Shown piece after piece: positions 7,839-15,639 of a stretch of 32,051 nt of DNA; the stretch's first letter is position 1; each line of letters starts with the position of its first letter. Origin of the DNA: an uncultured Mediterraneibacter sp. (GTDB lineage: Bacteria > Bacillota > Clostridia > Lachnospirales > Lachnospiraceae); assembly GCA_934418295.1 (NCBI GenBank), contig CAKRWZ010000011.1, positions 1 to 32,051 of the forward strand. The letters run 5' to 3'. The position numbers and the translations under genes are program-made. The notes beneath the pieces are model-generated. The model was not told where the DNA came from. It did not search any database and was given only the letters and a program-made list of their open reading frames with translations.

Positions 7839-7902
7839 AAGTATAAGAAATGATTTAAAGATCGAAGTAATTTAAACAGAATGAATTTTTGGAGGTACTA
7901 TA

Positions 7903-8199
7903 ATGAATTCTGATGCATTAGGAATGATTGAAACGAAAGGTCTGGTTGGTGCAATTGAAGCGGCTGATGCAATGGTAAAGGCTGCGAATGTTACATTAGC
8001 AGGAAAAGAGTATGTTGGCGGAGCTATGGTGACTGTAATGGTTAGAGGAGATGTAGGTGCGGTAAAAGCTGCAACGGATGCAGGTGCTGCTGCTGCACAG
8101 ACAGTAGGAGAACTCGTATCTGTACATGTTATTCCTCGTCCGCATACAGATGTTGAATTTATTCTCCCTGAAAAGAAAAAGGAAAAAGAAAAGAAATAG
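7903..8199 (+). CDS. BMC-H hexameric shell protein 1
   Basis: A 98-residue single BMC-domain protein of the PduA/EutM type (ALGMIETKGLVGAIEAADAM, then TVMVRGDVGAVKAATDAG). Six copies form a shell hexamer; the pore loop here reads KEYVGGAM. GGAGG lies before the ATG. The C-terminus ends in an unusual Lys-rich tail, EKKKEKEKK, absent from the sister copy at 15640-15921, with which it is otherwise nearly collinear (same IPRPH and ILPEKK segments). The two copies bracket the structural genes. Their different pore loops and tails suggest they are not redundant. Confidence 0.95.
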   Translation: MNSDALGMIETKGLVGAIEAADAMVKAANVTLAGKEYVGGAMVTVMVRGDVGAVKAATDAGAAAAQTVGELVSVHVIPRPHTDVEFILPEKKKEKEKK

Positions 8200-8223
8200 C
8201 AGGTGCAAAGAGTGATAGGCGTA

Positions 8224-8568
8224 ATGAATGAAAAATCGATGGAGAGAATCATCCAGGAATCTGTACCGGGCAAACAGGTTACAATAGCTCATGTTATTGC
8301 ATCCCCGATGTCTGATATATACGAGCGACTTGGTATAGATGACAGAGGAGCCATTGGAATTTTAACCCTTTCACCATATGAAACAGCTATAATTGCAGCT
8401 GATATTGCCACAAAGACAACGGACGTAGAAATAGGATTTCTTGATAGATTTACAGGTTCAGTAGTGATTTCAGGAGATGTACAGAGTGTGGAAATAGCTT
8501 TAAAGGCTGTAACAGGTACCCTTTGCGACCAGCTTGATTTTACAACTGTTCCAATTACAAGGACATGA
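8224..8568 (+). CDS. EutS/PduU-type circularly permuted BMC shell protein
   Basis: A 114-residue shell protein close to EutS/PduU: ERIIQESVPGKQVTIAHVIASP at the N-terminus, then GAIGILTLSPYETAIIAADIA and GFLDRFTGSVVISGDVQSVE. In this type the BMC fold is circularly permuted and the N-terminal strands form a small barrel that can cap the pore. I choose ATG 8224 (MNEKSMERIIQE), matching the usual EutS start; a GTG at 8203 would add seven residues and has no better ribosome site. The stop overlaps the start of the next gene (ATGA). Confidence 0.92.
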   Translation: MNEKSMERIIQESVPGKQVTIAHVIASPMSDIYERLGIDDRGAIGILTLSPYETAIIAADIATKTTDVEIGFLDRFTGSVVISGDVQSVEIALKAVTGTLCDQLDFTTVPITRT

Positions 8569-9020
8569 GAAAAAAGAGAATAATGGTGATCGGGCCAAAG
8601 GGATGTGGGAAAACAACCCTGGTAAATATCCTCAATCAGTACGAAGGCCCGTTAAGAAGAACGCAGGATACCATATATGGCAAGCATACCATAGATGTAC
8701 CTAGTGCATACATCGAAAATGCATGGATGTATAAGCACATGATAGCACTTTCACAGGATGCATGGTGCATGCTCCTTATGATAGATCAGTCAAGAATTCA
8801 TGAAGTTTATTCACATGGATTTGCACGAGCTTTTAGATGTCCGGTTGTAGGTGTAATCAGCAAAACTGATTTAAAACCGGAAAATCGAGGGACTTGTGAA
8901 AGGCAGATGGAGATGACGGGTATAAGGAAGCCGTATTATGAAATCAGTACGTTAAACGGAAGTGGAGTGGAGGAATTAAAACGTTATTTAGAAGAATTAT
9001 GTAGAAAGGAAAGGGCTTAG
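8565..9020 (+). CDS. EutP/PduV-like small GTPase
   Basis: A 151-residue P-loop protein of the EutP/PduV family. The P-loop is GPKGCGKTT (residues 10-18), and SKTDL stands in for the NKxD guanine-specificity motif. PduV has been linked to compartment positioning and EutP has been reported as an acetate kinase, so the role here is open. The start overlaps the EutS stop by four bases (ATGA), which implies translational coupling, and the stop abuts the next ATG. Confidence 0.88.
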   Translation: MRKKRIMVIGPKGCGKTTLVNILNQYEGPLRRTQDTIYGKHTIDVPSAYIENAWMYKHMIALSQDAWCMLLMIDQSRIHEVYSHGFARAFRCPVVGVISKTDLKPENRGTCERQMEMTGIRKPYYEISTLNGSGVEELKRYLEELCRKERA

Positions 9021-9704
9021 ATGAAGTTCATAACGGAAGAAAATTTAAGGGACTTATATAAAATGCAGCCCTTTACGGACTACGATCTGCAAACGGGAGA
9101 ACGACTTACTCCCGGTGCGAGACAGTTTCTGGTAGATAGAGGAATATATATGTACGACAGGAACGAACCCCTCGCAGAAATATCTCAGGAACAGAAGATA
9201 GAGAACAAAGCGGAAGCTGAAACTACAGTTGAAATGCTAGAGGGAAGGCAGAAGCAATTGCTTGAGGGAAAATTCAAGAGCTTGAAAGCAAAGTTTCTTC
9301 TTACTGCCAGAACCGTAATGAGTCTGGATGTATGTCTGTCACAGCAACTGACAATGCTTTACAGACAGTTTGCAGCATTGAGCGAAGCGTCCGGAGGCGG
9401 ATTTGAGGCATCAGAGTTTTGCGGCAAAACATGCCACGGAATAAATGGCGAAAATGCAACATGTCATATAGGAGATTGTTTTGAAATAACGGATTTCCAT
9501 ATGCAGATGCCGAAGGGAGAAGAAATGCTTCTGATGGCAAGGCTTCGAAGCGATATCGAAGTGTTCGAGGTAGAAACAGAAATCCTGATAGAAGATAAAG
9601 ATCTTCAGAAGTCAATATCTGAAAAGCTCTATCAAATAATCAATACATTGTCACAGATGATTTGCACGGCAATGGGAGGTAATGAATGTCAGAGAAAGAG
9701 TTAG
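9021..9704 (+). CDS. EutT-like protein in a B12-independent locus
   Basis: A 227-residue protein whose N-terminus (MKFITEENLRDLYKMQP, then RLTPGARQFLVDRGI) matches the beginning of EutT cobalamin adenosyltransferases and, more distantly, EutQ. The middle is helical (residues about 65-125), and a cysteine-rich stretch follows (CGKTCHGINGENATCH, then GDC) that could bind metal or Fe-S. I cannot find the canonical EutT HX11CCXXC motif. Because the neighbouring signature enzyme is a glycyl radical enzyme, adenosylcobalamin should not be needed, so the ancestral transferase function is probably lost or reused. It starts directly after the EutP stop and overlaps the next gene by 19 bases. Confidence 0.65.
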   Translation: MKFITEENLRDLYKMQPFTDYDLQTGERLTPGARQFLVDRGIYMYDRNEPLAEISQEQKIENKAEAETTVEMLEGRQKQLLEGKFKSLKAKFLLTARTVMSLDVCLSQQLTMLYRQFAALSEASGGGFEASEFCGKTCHGINGENATCHIGDCFEITDFHMQMPKGEEMLLMARLRSDIEVFEVETEILIEDKDLQKSISEKLYQIINTLSQMICTAMGGNECQRKS

Positions 9705-10528
9705 CATTTGAATACTGTGACAATATGGTTGAAGAGTTCGAAAAGGTCATAAAGAATCCTATACGTAAGAAATCATCGGTATATTATACAGGAGTAGATC
9801 TTGGGACGGCATGTGTTGTAATAGCTGTTTTGGATGAGAACAAAAGACCTGTAGCGGGAGCATACAGGTATGCAGATGTAGTTCGAGATGGAATGGTAGT
9901 GGATTATATTGGTGCCGTTCAAATCGTTAGAGAACTTAAGCAGCAAATAGAAGAAGAACTCGACACGGAACTCGTATATGCAGCAGGGGCGATTCCTCCG
10001 GGAACAGATGTGCTTGATTCTGGGGCTGTAAAGAACGTAATTCAGGGAGCAGGTTTCGAATGTACAAATCTGCTTGATGAATCAACTGCAGCCAATCAGG
10101 TGCTTCAGATGAAGAATGGAGCGGTGATCGACATAGGTGGTGGTACTACAGGAATTTCCATCTTAAAAGATGGAAAAGTAGTTTATATAGCCGATGAACC
10201 AACAGGAGGAACACATTTTTCTCTTGTAATCGCAGGAGCGTACGGGAAGAGCTTTCAAGAAGCGGAGGTTTTTAAGAGAGATCCGGCAAATCATGGAGAA
10301 CTGAAACCTGTGCTGCAACCGGTTATTGATAAAGTGTCATCAATTGTTTCAAAGCATATTGAGAATTATCAGGTTGATGAGTTATCGCTGGCGGGCGGAA
10401 CCTGTTGCTTTACCGGAATCGAAGATATTATCGAAAAGAAAACGGGAGTCTTCACACATAAGCCAAGGAATCCAATGTTTGTGACCCCTCTTGGAATAGC
10501 CTTAAGCTGTATCCAAGAGGAAATGTAA
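9686..10528 (+). CDS. EutJ-like actin/Hsp70-fold chaperone
   Basis: A 280-residue ASKHA-fold ATPase of the EutJ family. Phosphate-binding loops are visible: YYTGVDLGTACVVIAVLD (about 31-48) and AVIDIGGGTTGISILKDG (about 145-162), with an adenosine motif LAGGTCCFTGIE near residue 235. EutJ is thought to act as a chaperone or reactivase for compartment cargo. GGGAGG precedes the ATG inside the 3' end of the EutT-like gene. In a radical enzyme compartment it cannot be reactivating a B12 enzyme, so folding or loading of cargo is more likely; this is inference. Confidence 0.88.
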   Translation: MSEKELAFEYCDNMVEEFEKVIKNPIRKKSSVYYTGVDLGTACVVIAVLDENKRPVAGAYRYADVVRDGMVVDYIGAVQIVRELKQQIEEELDTELVYAAGAIPPGTDVLDSGAVKNVIQGAGFECTNLLDESTAANQVLQMKNGAVIDIGGGTTGISILKDGKVVYIADEPTGGTHFSLVIAGAYGKSFQEAEVFKRDPANHGELKPVLQPVIDKVSSIVSKHIENYQVDELSLAGGTCCFTGIEDIIEKKTGVFTHKPRNPMFVTPLGIALSCIQEEM

Positions 10529-10541
10529 AAAGGGAGGTAAG

Positions 10542-10847
10542 ATGATGGAATTAAGAATAATAAAATCACCATCTCCGGGAACGGTGGATATATTGATGAG
10601 AAGGAAAGGTTCTCTGAAATCCGAAGTGCCTCCTGTAATCGATGCCATTGGGCTTGTGCAGGGACGAATGATAGAAATGGTGGTAGCGTCAGATATTGCA
10701 GAGAAAGCTGTAGGAGTGACAGTGGAAGATATAAGGGGAAGCTGTCCTCAGAATATGATTATGCTGGCAATCTTTGGCGATACATCATCGGTTGAATCCG
10801 CACTTGAACAGATCAGGCGGGACGCAGAAGGAGAGAAAAGTCTATGA
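10542..10847 (+). CDS. GrpU-like BMC shell protein with predicted Fe-S pore
   Basis: A 101-residue divergent BMC-domain protein. After an N-terminal extension (LRIIKSPSPGTVDILMRRKG, a permuted layout like EutS) comes AIGLVQGRMIEMVVASDIAEKA and MLAIFGDTSSVESALEQI. The segment RGSCPQNM matches the Gly-X-Cys-Pro-Gln signature that I recall from GrpU, a shell hexamer of glycyl-radical compartments shown to bind an Fe-S cluster in its pore. It has a strong GGGAGG site and overlaps the next gene by four bases. Presence of GrpU independently supports a glycyl-radical propanediol-type compartment. Electron transfer through the pore is a proposed, not proven, role. Confidence 0.8.
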   Translation: MMELRIIKSPSPGTVDILMRRKGSLKSEVPPVIDAIGLVQGRMIEMVVASDIAEKAVGVTVEDIRGSCPQNMIMLAIFGDTSSVESALEQIRRDAEGEKSL

Positions 10848-11110
10848 TAACAGCAATCCTTACAGATCATATATGGTCTACAAGAAAAACAGAATCCCTC
10901 AATGGTCTTAAACTGATGCAGGCTGAGATTATCGGAGGCGGGATAGATACCGGCAAAAGAATAATCGTGGTTGATATTATTAGTGCGGGTATCGGGGATC
11001 GAGTGGTTGTTACCACCGGTTCATCGGCAAGAAGATTGTTTGGAGACGATAATATTCCGGTTGATGCAGTCGTAGTCGGAATAATTGACGAAAATTGTGA
11101 TTTTGAATAA
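10844..11110 (+). CDS. EutN/CcmL-type pentameric vertex protein (BMC-P)
   Basis: An 88-residue BMC-P protein. TAILTDHIWSTRKTESLNGLKLM, GKRIIVVDIISAGIGDRVVVTTGSSARRLF and VDAVVVGIIDE are the recognisable EutN/CcmL segments. Pentamers cap the vertices of the shell. Start and upstream stop overlap (ATGA). It is the only BMC-P gene in the window. Confidence 0.95.
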   Translation: MITAILTDHIWSTRKTESLNGLKLMQAEIIGGGIDTGKRIIVVDIISAGIGDRVVVTTGSSARRLFGDDNIPVDAVVVGIIDENCDFE

Positions 11111-11124
11111 AGTGAGGTGTGAGA

Positions 11125-12453
11125 ATGAGTCTTATAGACCAGATTAAAGAAGCCGGTATTATTGGTGCGGGCGGAGCGGGGTTTCCAACCCATGCAAAAC
11201 TCACATCACAAGCTGAATATATTTTATTAAATGGTGCAGAGTGTGAACCTTTGCTGAGAGTTGATCAGCAGTTGATGGCTATTTATCCCGATGAGATCAT
11301 ACAGGGATTTGCAGAGGCTGGAAAACTGGTAAAAGCTAAAAAAGCATTGATCGGTATCAAGAAAAAGCACAATGAAGTGATTGAGCTTTTAAAAAAGAGA
11401 ATTGATGCACTTCAGCTAGGAGGATATATGGAGGTAAAGGAACTTCCGGATATATATCCAGCAGGAGATGAGCAGGTGCTGGTTTATCAGCTGACAGGAA
11501 GAGTTGTTCCTGAAACGGGAATTCCTATTATGGTAGGTTGTGTCGTGATAAATTCAGAAACTGCACTCAACATTTACAAAGCATCGCAGGGAATGCCTGT
11601 GACAGAAAAATACATTACGGTAGCGGGTGATGTGCCAAATAGAGTGACAGTAAAGGTTCCGGTAGGAACGCCTGTAATGGATGTGTTGAAGCTTAGCGGA
11701 ATTAAAGATTTCAGTGATTATGCTGTAATTGATGGAGGTCCGATGATGGGCCCTTTGATGGCAGATACGGGAGGCTTTGTTACCAAGAAGAATAAAGGAT
11801 TTGTAATCCTGAAAAAAAATCACTTCCTTATTCGTAAGAAATCTGTCACTCCAGAACAGGCAAGAAAAGTGAACAGGGCAACATGTGAACAGTGCAGAAT
11901 GTGTACGGACATGTGTCCGAGATTTCTTCTGGGACACAATATGCAGCCTCACAAGATGATGCGAGTGCTAAACTACTCGATTGATGACCTGGAAGGACAG
12001 AAGATAGCTCAGCTCTGCTGTCAGTGTAATATGTGTGAATTGTTTGCATGTCCGGCAGGTCTTTATCCGAAGATGGCAAATCTTCATTTCAAAGGCAAGC
12101 TGGCAGAACAGGGAATCAAATATAAACCGGAAAAGAGCGAGTTTGAACCGAGAGCAATAAGGGAAATGAGACTTGTGCCAAGCAAGAGACTGATTGCAAG
12201 AATCGGGCTTAAGAACTTCGATCAGCCAGCTCCAATGACTGAAGCGGAGTTTAAACCTGAAGTGATCAGAATTGCCACAAGACAGCATGTAGGTGCGCCG
12301 GCAGCTCCGACAGTAAGTGCTGGGCAGCAAGTTCAGGCTAGACAGATGATAGGAGCAATACCGGAAGGAAATCTGGGAGCAAGTATCCATTCGAGTATAA
12401 ATGGAACTGTTACAGAAGTTACGACTGACTATATTGAGATAAGGAGGAACTAA
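11125..12453 (+). CDS. PduS/RnfC-like Fe-S flavoprotein
   Basis: A 442-residue homologue of PduS and of RnfC. The N-terminus has the glycine-rich GAGGAGFPTHAKL, as in NADH-binding RnfC/NuoF-like domains, and two cubane motifs sit near residues 254-305: CEQCRMCTDMCP and CCQCNMCELFACP. A SLBB-like and barrel-sandwich region ends the protein (SSINGTVTEVTTDYIEI). I choose ATG 11125 because GTGAGGTG lies five bases upstream; a GTG at 11119 is part of that site. PduS is a B12 reductase in Pdu compartments; here, without B12 chemistry, it more likely oxidises NADH and passes electrons to the Fe-S shell proteins. The PduT homologue follows after two bases. Confidence 0.9.
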   Translation: MSLIDQIKEAGIIGAGGAGFPTHAKLTSQAEYILLNGAECEPLLRVDQQLMAIYPDEIIQGFAEAGKLVKAKKALIGIKKKHNEVIELLKKRIDALQLGGYMEVKELPDIYPAGDEQVLVYQLTGRVVPETGIPIMVGCVVINSETALNIYKASQGMPVTEKYITVAGDVPNRVTVKVPVGTPVMDVLKLSGIKDFSDYAVIDGGPMMGPLMADTGGFVTKKNKGFVILKKNHFLIRKKSVTPEQARKVNRATCEQCRMCTDMCPRFLLGHNMQPHKMMRVLNYSIDDLEGQKIAQLCCQCNMCELFACPAGLYPKMANLHFKGKLAEQGIKYKPEKSEFEPRAIREMRLVPSKRLIARIGLKNFDQPAPMTEAEFKPEVIRIATRQHVGAPAAPTVSAGQQVQARQMIGAIPEGNLGASIHSSINGTVTEVTTDYIEIRRN

Positions 12454-12455
12454 AA

Positions 12456-13004
12456 ATGCAGAGAGCAATAGGAATGGTTGAATTCAACAGTATTGCAAGA
12501 GGCATTTATGCGGCTGACCAGATGGTAAAGACAGCGGAAGTTGAAATTGTAACAGCTTATACAGCATGTCCGGGGAAATACATAGCAATAGTTCATGGAG
12601 ATGTAGCGGCTGTTGAGGATTCCGTTCGTGTCGGAGAAAATATGGCAGAAGAGTTTTATATAGATTCAATTGTAATTCCCAATGTTGATCCAGGAGTATT
12701 TCCAGCAATTACAGGATCCACAATGCCACAGCATGTACAGGCAATAGGGATCATGGAATCCTTCTCCTTAGCGACAATGATCATCTGTGCGGATCAGATA
12801 TTAAAAGCTGCAGAACTTGAAGCTATTGAGCTTCGTCTTGGAAACGGACTTGGCGGCAAGGCGTATTTTACTTATACAGGTGATGTTGCAGCAGTTAAGT
12901 CGGGTACAGAAGCAGGTGAAGCTATTGCACGAGAAAAAGGAATTCTGGTAAATTATGAAGTTATTCCGTCTCCTTCAGAAGTGTTAGTACCATCGCTGTT
13001 ATAG
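12456..13004 (+). CDS. PduT-like tandem BMC shell protein (BMC-T) with Fe-S site
   Basis: A 182-residue protein with two BMC domains (about 3-90, QRAIGMVEFNSIARGIYAAD, and about 95-180, QAIGIMESFSLATMIICAD), so it forms pseudohexameric trimers. Cys38 in TACPGKY falls at the same position as Cys38 of PduT, which ligands a 4Fe-4S cluster at the trimer pore. PduS and PduT are known to interact, and the genes are adjacent here with GGAGG inside the PduS tail. Together they form a plausible route for electrons across the shell. Confidence 0.93.
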   Translation: MQRAIGMVEFNSIARGIYAADQMVKTAEVEIVTAYTACPGKYIAIVHGDVAAVEDSVRVGENMAEEFYIDSIVIPNVDPGVFPAITGSTMPQHVQAIGIMESFSLATMIICADQILKAAELEAIELRLGNGLGGKAYFTYTGDVAAVKSGTEAGEAIAREKGILVNYEVIPSPSEVLVPSLL

Positions 13005-13068
13005 CATGAGTATTATCATAGATTGTTAATTGTTACCTTTAAAGGATATGATGAAAGGATGTGAATAC

Positions 13069-13410
13069 ATGAAAACACTGATTTGTGCAAAAGAAGTGGA
13101 GGCTTTGGCACAGCAGGGTCAAAAAGTAATGTACATCGATGCCGATACACTTGTTACGCCATCTGCACGTGATGCGGCGGCTATAGCAGGTATCGAATTT
13201 TGTGAAGGAACGCCTGCTCCTCAGACTGAAAGCTGTGGTGCACCGTGCGGTACACCTGTACAGGAAACCGCACCGCTTTGTACACAGGAACAGAAGCAGG
13301 ACATCCCGCAGATTATTGATAATGTGTGTAGAGCAATATGTGGAAATGTTGATCCGCAGGCAATTAAAAATGTTATAGACAGACTTACTAAGGAAGGACT
13401 TATTAAGTAA
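13069..13410 (+). CDS. EutQ N-terminal-like small protein with Cys-rich linker
   Basis: A 113-residue protein. MKTLICAKEVEALAQQGQKVMYIDADTLVTPSARDAA resembles the N-terminus of EutQ (ITPxAR motif) and the start of the EutT-like protein at 9021. A Cys/Pro/Gly-rich linker follows (CEG, ESCGAPCGTP, PLC), then a C-terminal helical segment (IPQIIDNVCRAICGN and IKNVIDRLTKEGLIK) that could dock to the shell or other cargo. I use ATG 13069 with AAAGGATGTG upstream; the frame is open to a TTG at 13030. There is no cupin domain; that half is separate at 3900. Function unknown; an adaptor or Fe-S protein is possible. Confidence 0.65.
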   Translation: MKTLICAKEVEALAQQGQKVMYIDADTLVTPSARDAAAIAGIEFCEGTPAPQTESCGAPCGTPVQETAPLCTQEQKQDIPQIIDNVCRAICGNVDPQAIKNVIDRLTKEGLIK

Positions 13411-13425
13411 GGAGGTATTATTTAA

Positions 13426-14943
13426 ATGCAGAATATTGATTACGATTTAAGATCCGTGCAGGAAGTTAGAGATTTAGCCAGATTAGGGCAGACTGCTACA
13501 GAAAAAATCGCTGACTATACTGAGGATCAGATTGACCGAATTGTAAGAAATATGGTTCGTGTAGCTGAAGAAAATGCTGTATTGCTGGCTCAGATGGCTG
13601 TAGAAGAAACTGGATTCGGCAAGGTGGCAGATAAGACTTACAAGAATCATATTGCATCGACGCTTTTATATAACGCGATTAAAGACATGAAAACTATTGG
13701 AATTATCAATGAAGATCCAATAGCAAAGATAATGGATGTTGCAGATCCTGTAGGTCTTTTGATGGGTATTGTTCCTTCGACAAACCCGACATCCACATGT
13801 ATATTCAAATCTATCATTGCGGTCAAGGCGAGAAATGCAATCATATTTTCCCCGCATCCATCTGCTGCAAAGTGTACGCTGAAAGCAGCTACTCTGATGC
13901 GCGATGCTGCAGTAGAAGCTGGAGCACCGGAAAATATCATCGGATGCATTTCCATGCCTTCCATGCCTGCTACAGATGAACTGATGCACAGCAAGGAAGT
14001 TAAGATGATCATCGCAACAGGCGGTCCTGGAATGGTTAAGGCTTCCTACAGCGCTGGTAAACCGGCACTGGGTGTAGGTGCAGGAAACTCTCCGGCATAC
14101 ATCGAAAGAACAGCTAACGTACAGCAGGCTGTTACAAACATCATCGCAAGTAAGACATTCGACTACGGCACGATCTGCGCATCCGAACAGTCCATTATCT
14201 GTGAAGAATGCAACAAGGACGCTGTAATCGCTGAACTGAAGAACCAGGGCGCTTACTTCATGAGCCCGGAAGAAACAGATAAAGTCTGCAAGCTTCTGTT
14301 CAAAGCCGGCGGTCACGCTATGAACGCCAAGTTCGTAGGAAGATCTCCGCTTCACATTGCAAGTGCAGCTGGAATCAACGTTCCGGAAAACACGACAGTG
14401 CTCATCGGACCTCAGGGCGGTGTTGGCGACGGCTATCCGCTTTCCTTTGAAAAGCTGACAAGCGTACTGGCATTCTATGTAGTAAACGACTGGCATGAAG
14501 CATGCGAACTGAGCATCGAGCTGTTACAGAACGGTATCGGACATACTATGAGTTTACATACTGAGGACAGGAATGTTGTTCTTGAATTCACCAAGAAGCC
14601 TGCGTCAAGAATTCTAGTTAATACAGGAAGCAGTATGGGCGGTACAGGAGGAACTACAGGTCTTATTCCTTCCTTTACATTAGGTTGTGGAACATGGGGC
14701 GGAAGCTCTGTTTCGGAAAATGTTAGCCCAATACATCTTATTAACATCAAGAAGGTTGCTTACGGGACGAGAAATGCGGCGACATTAGTGGCTGATGATC
14801 CTACGTTTAATCATCCTGAACTTGCTAATATAAAGCCTGTCGTTCATTGTACAGCTGACACATCTACAGACAGCGCTAAAGCAGAAAATGAGCAGCTTAA
14901 CGAAATGATACTCGCATTACTCAAAGCGGTGAAGGGAGAATAA
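13426..14943 (+). CDS. AdhE-type CoA-acylating aldehyde dehydrogenase with C-terminal targeting helix
   Basis: A 505-residue enzyme like the N-terminal half of AdhE and the aldehyde dehydrogenases of choline and propanediol radical compartments. ATGGPGMVKAS and GVGAGNSPAYIERTAN mark the cofactor domain; the catalytic cysteine is Cys251 in FDYGTICASEQ. It should convert the dehydratase's aldehyde to acyl-CoA. The last 18 residues (NEQLNEMILALLKAVKGE) follow a Thr/Ser/Asp-rich linker and look like an encapsulation peptide. The middle of the gene (about 14041-14545) uses different codons: I count ten AAC and no AAT there, against four AAC and fourteen AAT in the flanks. This may be a gene-conversion patch from a highly expressed adhE. 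GGAGG precedes the ATG. Confidence 0.93.
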   Translation: MQNIDYDLRSVQEVRDLARLGQTATEKIADYTEDQIDRIVRNMVRVAEENAVLLAQMAVEETGFGKVADKTYKNHIASTLLYNAIKDMKTIGIINEDPIAKIMDVADPVGLLMGIVPSTNPTSTCIFKSIIAVKARNAIIFSPHPSAAKCTLKAATLMRDAAVEAGAPENIIGCISMPSMPATDELMHSKEVKMIIATGGPGMVKASYSAGKPALGVGAGNSPAYIERTANVQQAVTNIIASKTFDYGTICASEQSIICEECNKDAVIAELKNQGAYFMSPEETDKVCKLLFKAGGHAMNAKFVGRSPLHIASAAGINVPENTTVLIGPQGGVGDGYPLSFEKLTSVLAFYVVNDWHEACELSIELLQNGIGHTMSLHTEDRNVVLEFTKKPASRILVNTGSSMGGTGGTTGLIPSFTLGCGTWGGSSVSENVSPIHLINIKKVAYGTRNAATLVADDPTFNHPELANIKPVVHCTADTSTDSAKAENEQLNEMILALLKAVKGE

Positions 14944-14946
14944 AAT

Positions 14947-15597
14947 ATGGCAAGCAAGGAATATGAGGCAGTCCTGGAAGCATTACTTCAGGCAGTACAG
15001 ACTGTCAACAGTGCTGCATCAAAGAATACTGATGGAATTCCAGTAGGTGTTTCCAACCGCCATATACATCTTTCTCAGGCAGACCTGGATACTTTATTTG
15101 GTCCGGGATACCAGCTCACTCCAATAAAGGATCTGTCACAGCCAGGTCAGTTTGCCTGTAAAGAGACTGTTACGATTTGCGGTTCTAAAGGAGCTATTGA
15201 AAAGCTAAGAGTTTTAGGACCTGTAAGAACCAAATCTCAGGTTGAAATTTTGACAGGTGATGGATTCAAATTAGGTGTTAAAGCTCCGGCAAGACTATCG
15301 GGCGAATTGACAGGAACACCTGGGATCACAGTTGTAGGTCCAAAGGGGCCGGTTCAGCTTTCAGAGGGGCTGATCGTTGCGCAGAGACATATTCACATGA
15401 CACCTGCAGACGCAGCTGTTTTCGGAGTAGGTGATGGACAGACCGTACAGATTGAAGTGACTGGTTCCAGAGGCGGAATCTTCGACAATGTGGCTATTCG
15501 AGTAACGGACACATCCGCACTGGAATGTCATATTGATACGGAAGAAGCAAATGCGATGGATATTAACTCTTCAACAAAAATTAAAATTGTAAAATAA
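14947..15597 (+). CDS. pduL: PduL phosphotransacylase with N-terminal targeting helix
   Basis: A 216-residue PduL-type phosphotransacylase, which turns acyl-CoA and phosphate into acyl-phosphate and frees CoA inside the shell. The two related barrel halves each start with a zinc-ligand motif: SNRHIHLSQADLDTLFG (about 36-52) and AQRHIHMTPADAAVFG. The first 20 residues (EYEAVLEALLQAVQTVN) form an amphipathic helix followed by an Ala/Ser/Asn linker, as in encapsulation peptides. It begins three bases after the dehydrogenase stop. No acyl kinase is visible in the window. Confidence 0.95.
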   Translation: MASKEYEAVLEALLQAVQTVNSAASKNTDGIPVGVSNRHIHLSQADLDTLFGPGYQLTPIKDLSQPGQFACKETVTICGSKGAIEKLRVLGPVRTKSQVEILTGDGFKLGVKAPARLSGELTGTPGITVVGPKGPVQLSEGLIVAQRHIHMTPADAAVFGVGDGQTVQIEVTGSRGGIFDNVAIRVTDTSALECHIDTEEANAMDINSSTKIKIVK

Positions 15598-15639
15598 AAC
15601 GCTAATTTAAAATTTAAGGTTATTTAGGAGGAATTTAAA

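Noticed and set aside
9021..9704. Evidence for B12-dependent diol or ethanolamine metabolism
   Set aside because: No EutBC or PduCDE subunits and no cobalamin riboswitch are visible; the signature enzyme is a glycyl radical enzyme with its own activase.
11968..12468. Reverse-strand open frame of 166 codons
   Set aside because: It overlaps the conserved Fe-S region of the PduS-like gene and reads as a low-complexity shadow.
13666..14496. Long reverse-strand open frame of 276 codons
   Set aside because: It lies wholly inside the aldehyde dehydrogenase gene, is Cys/Ser-rich with no recognisable domain and has no ribosome site.
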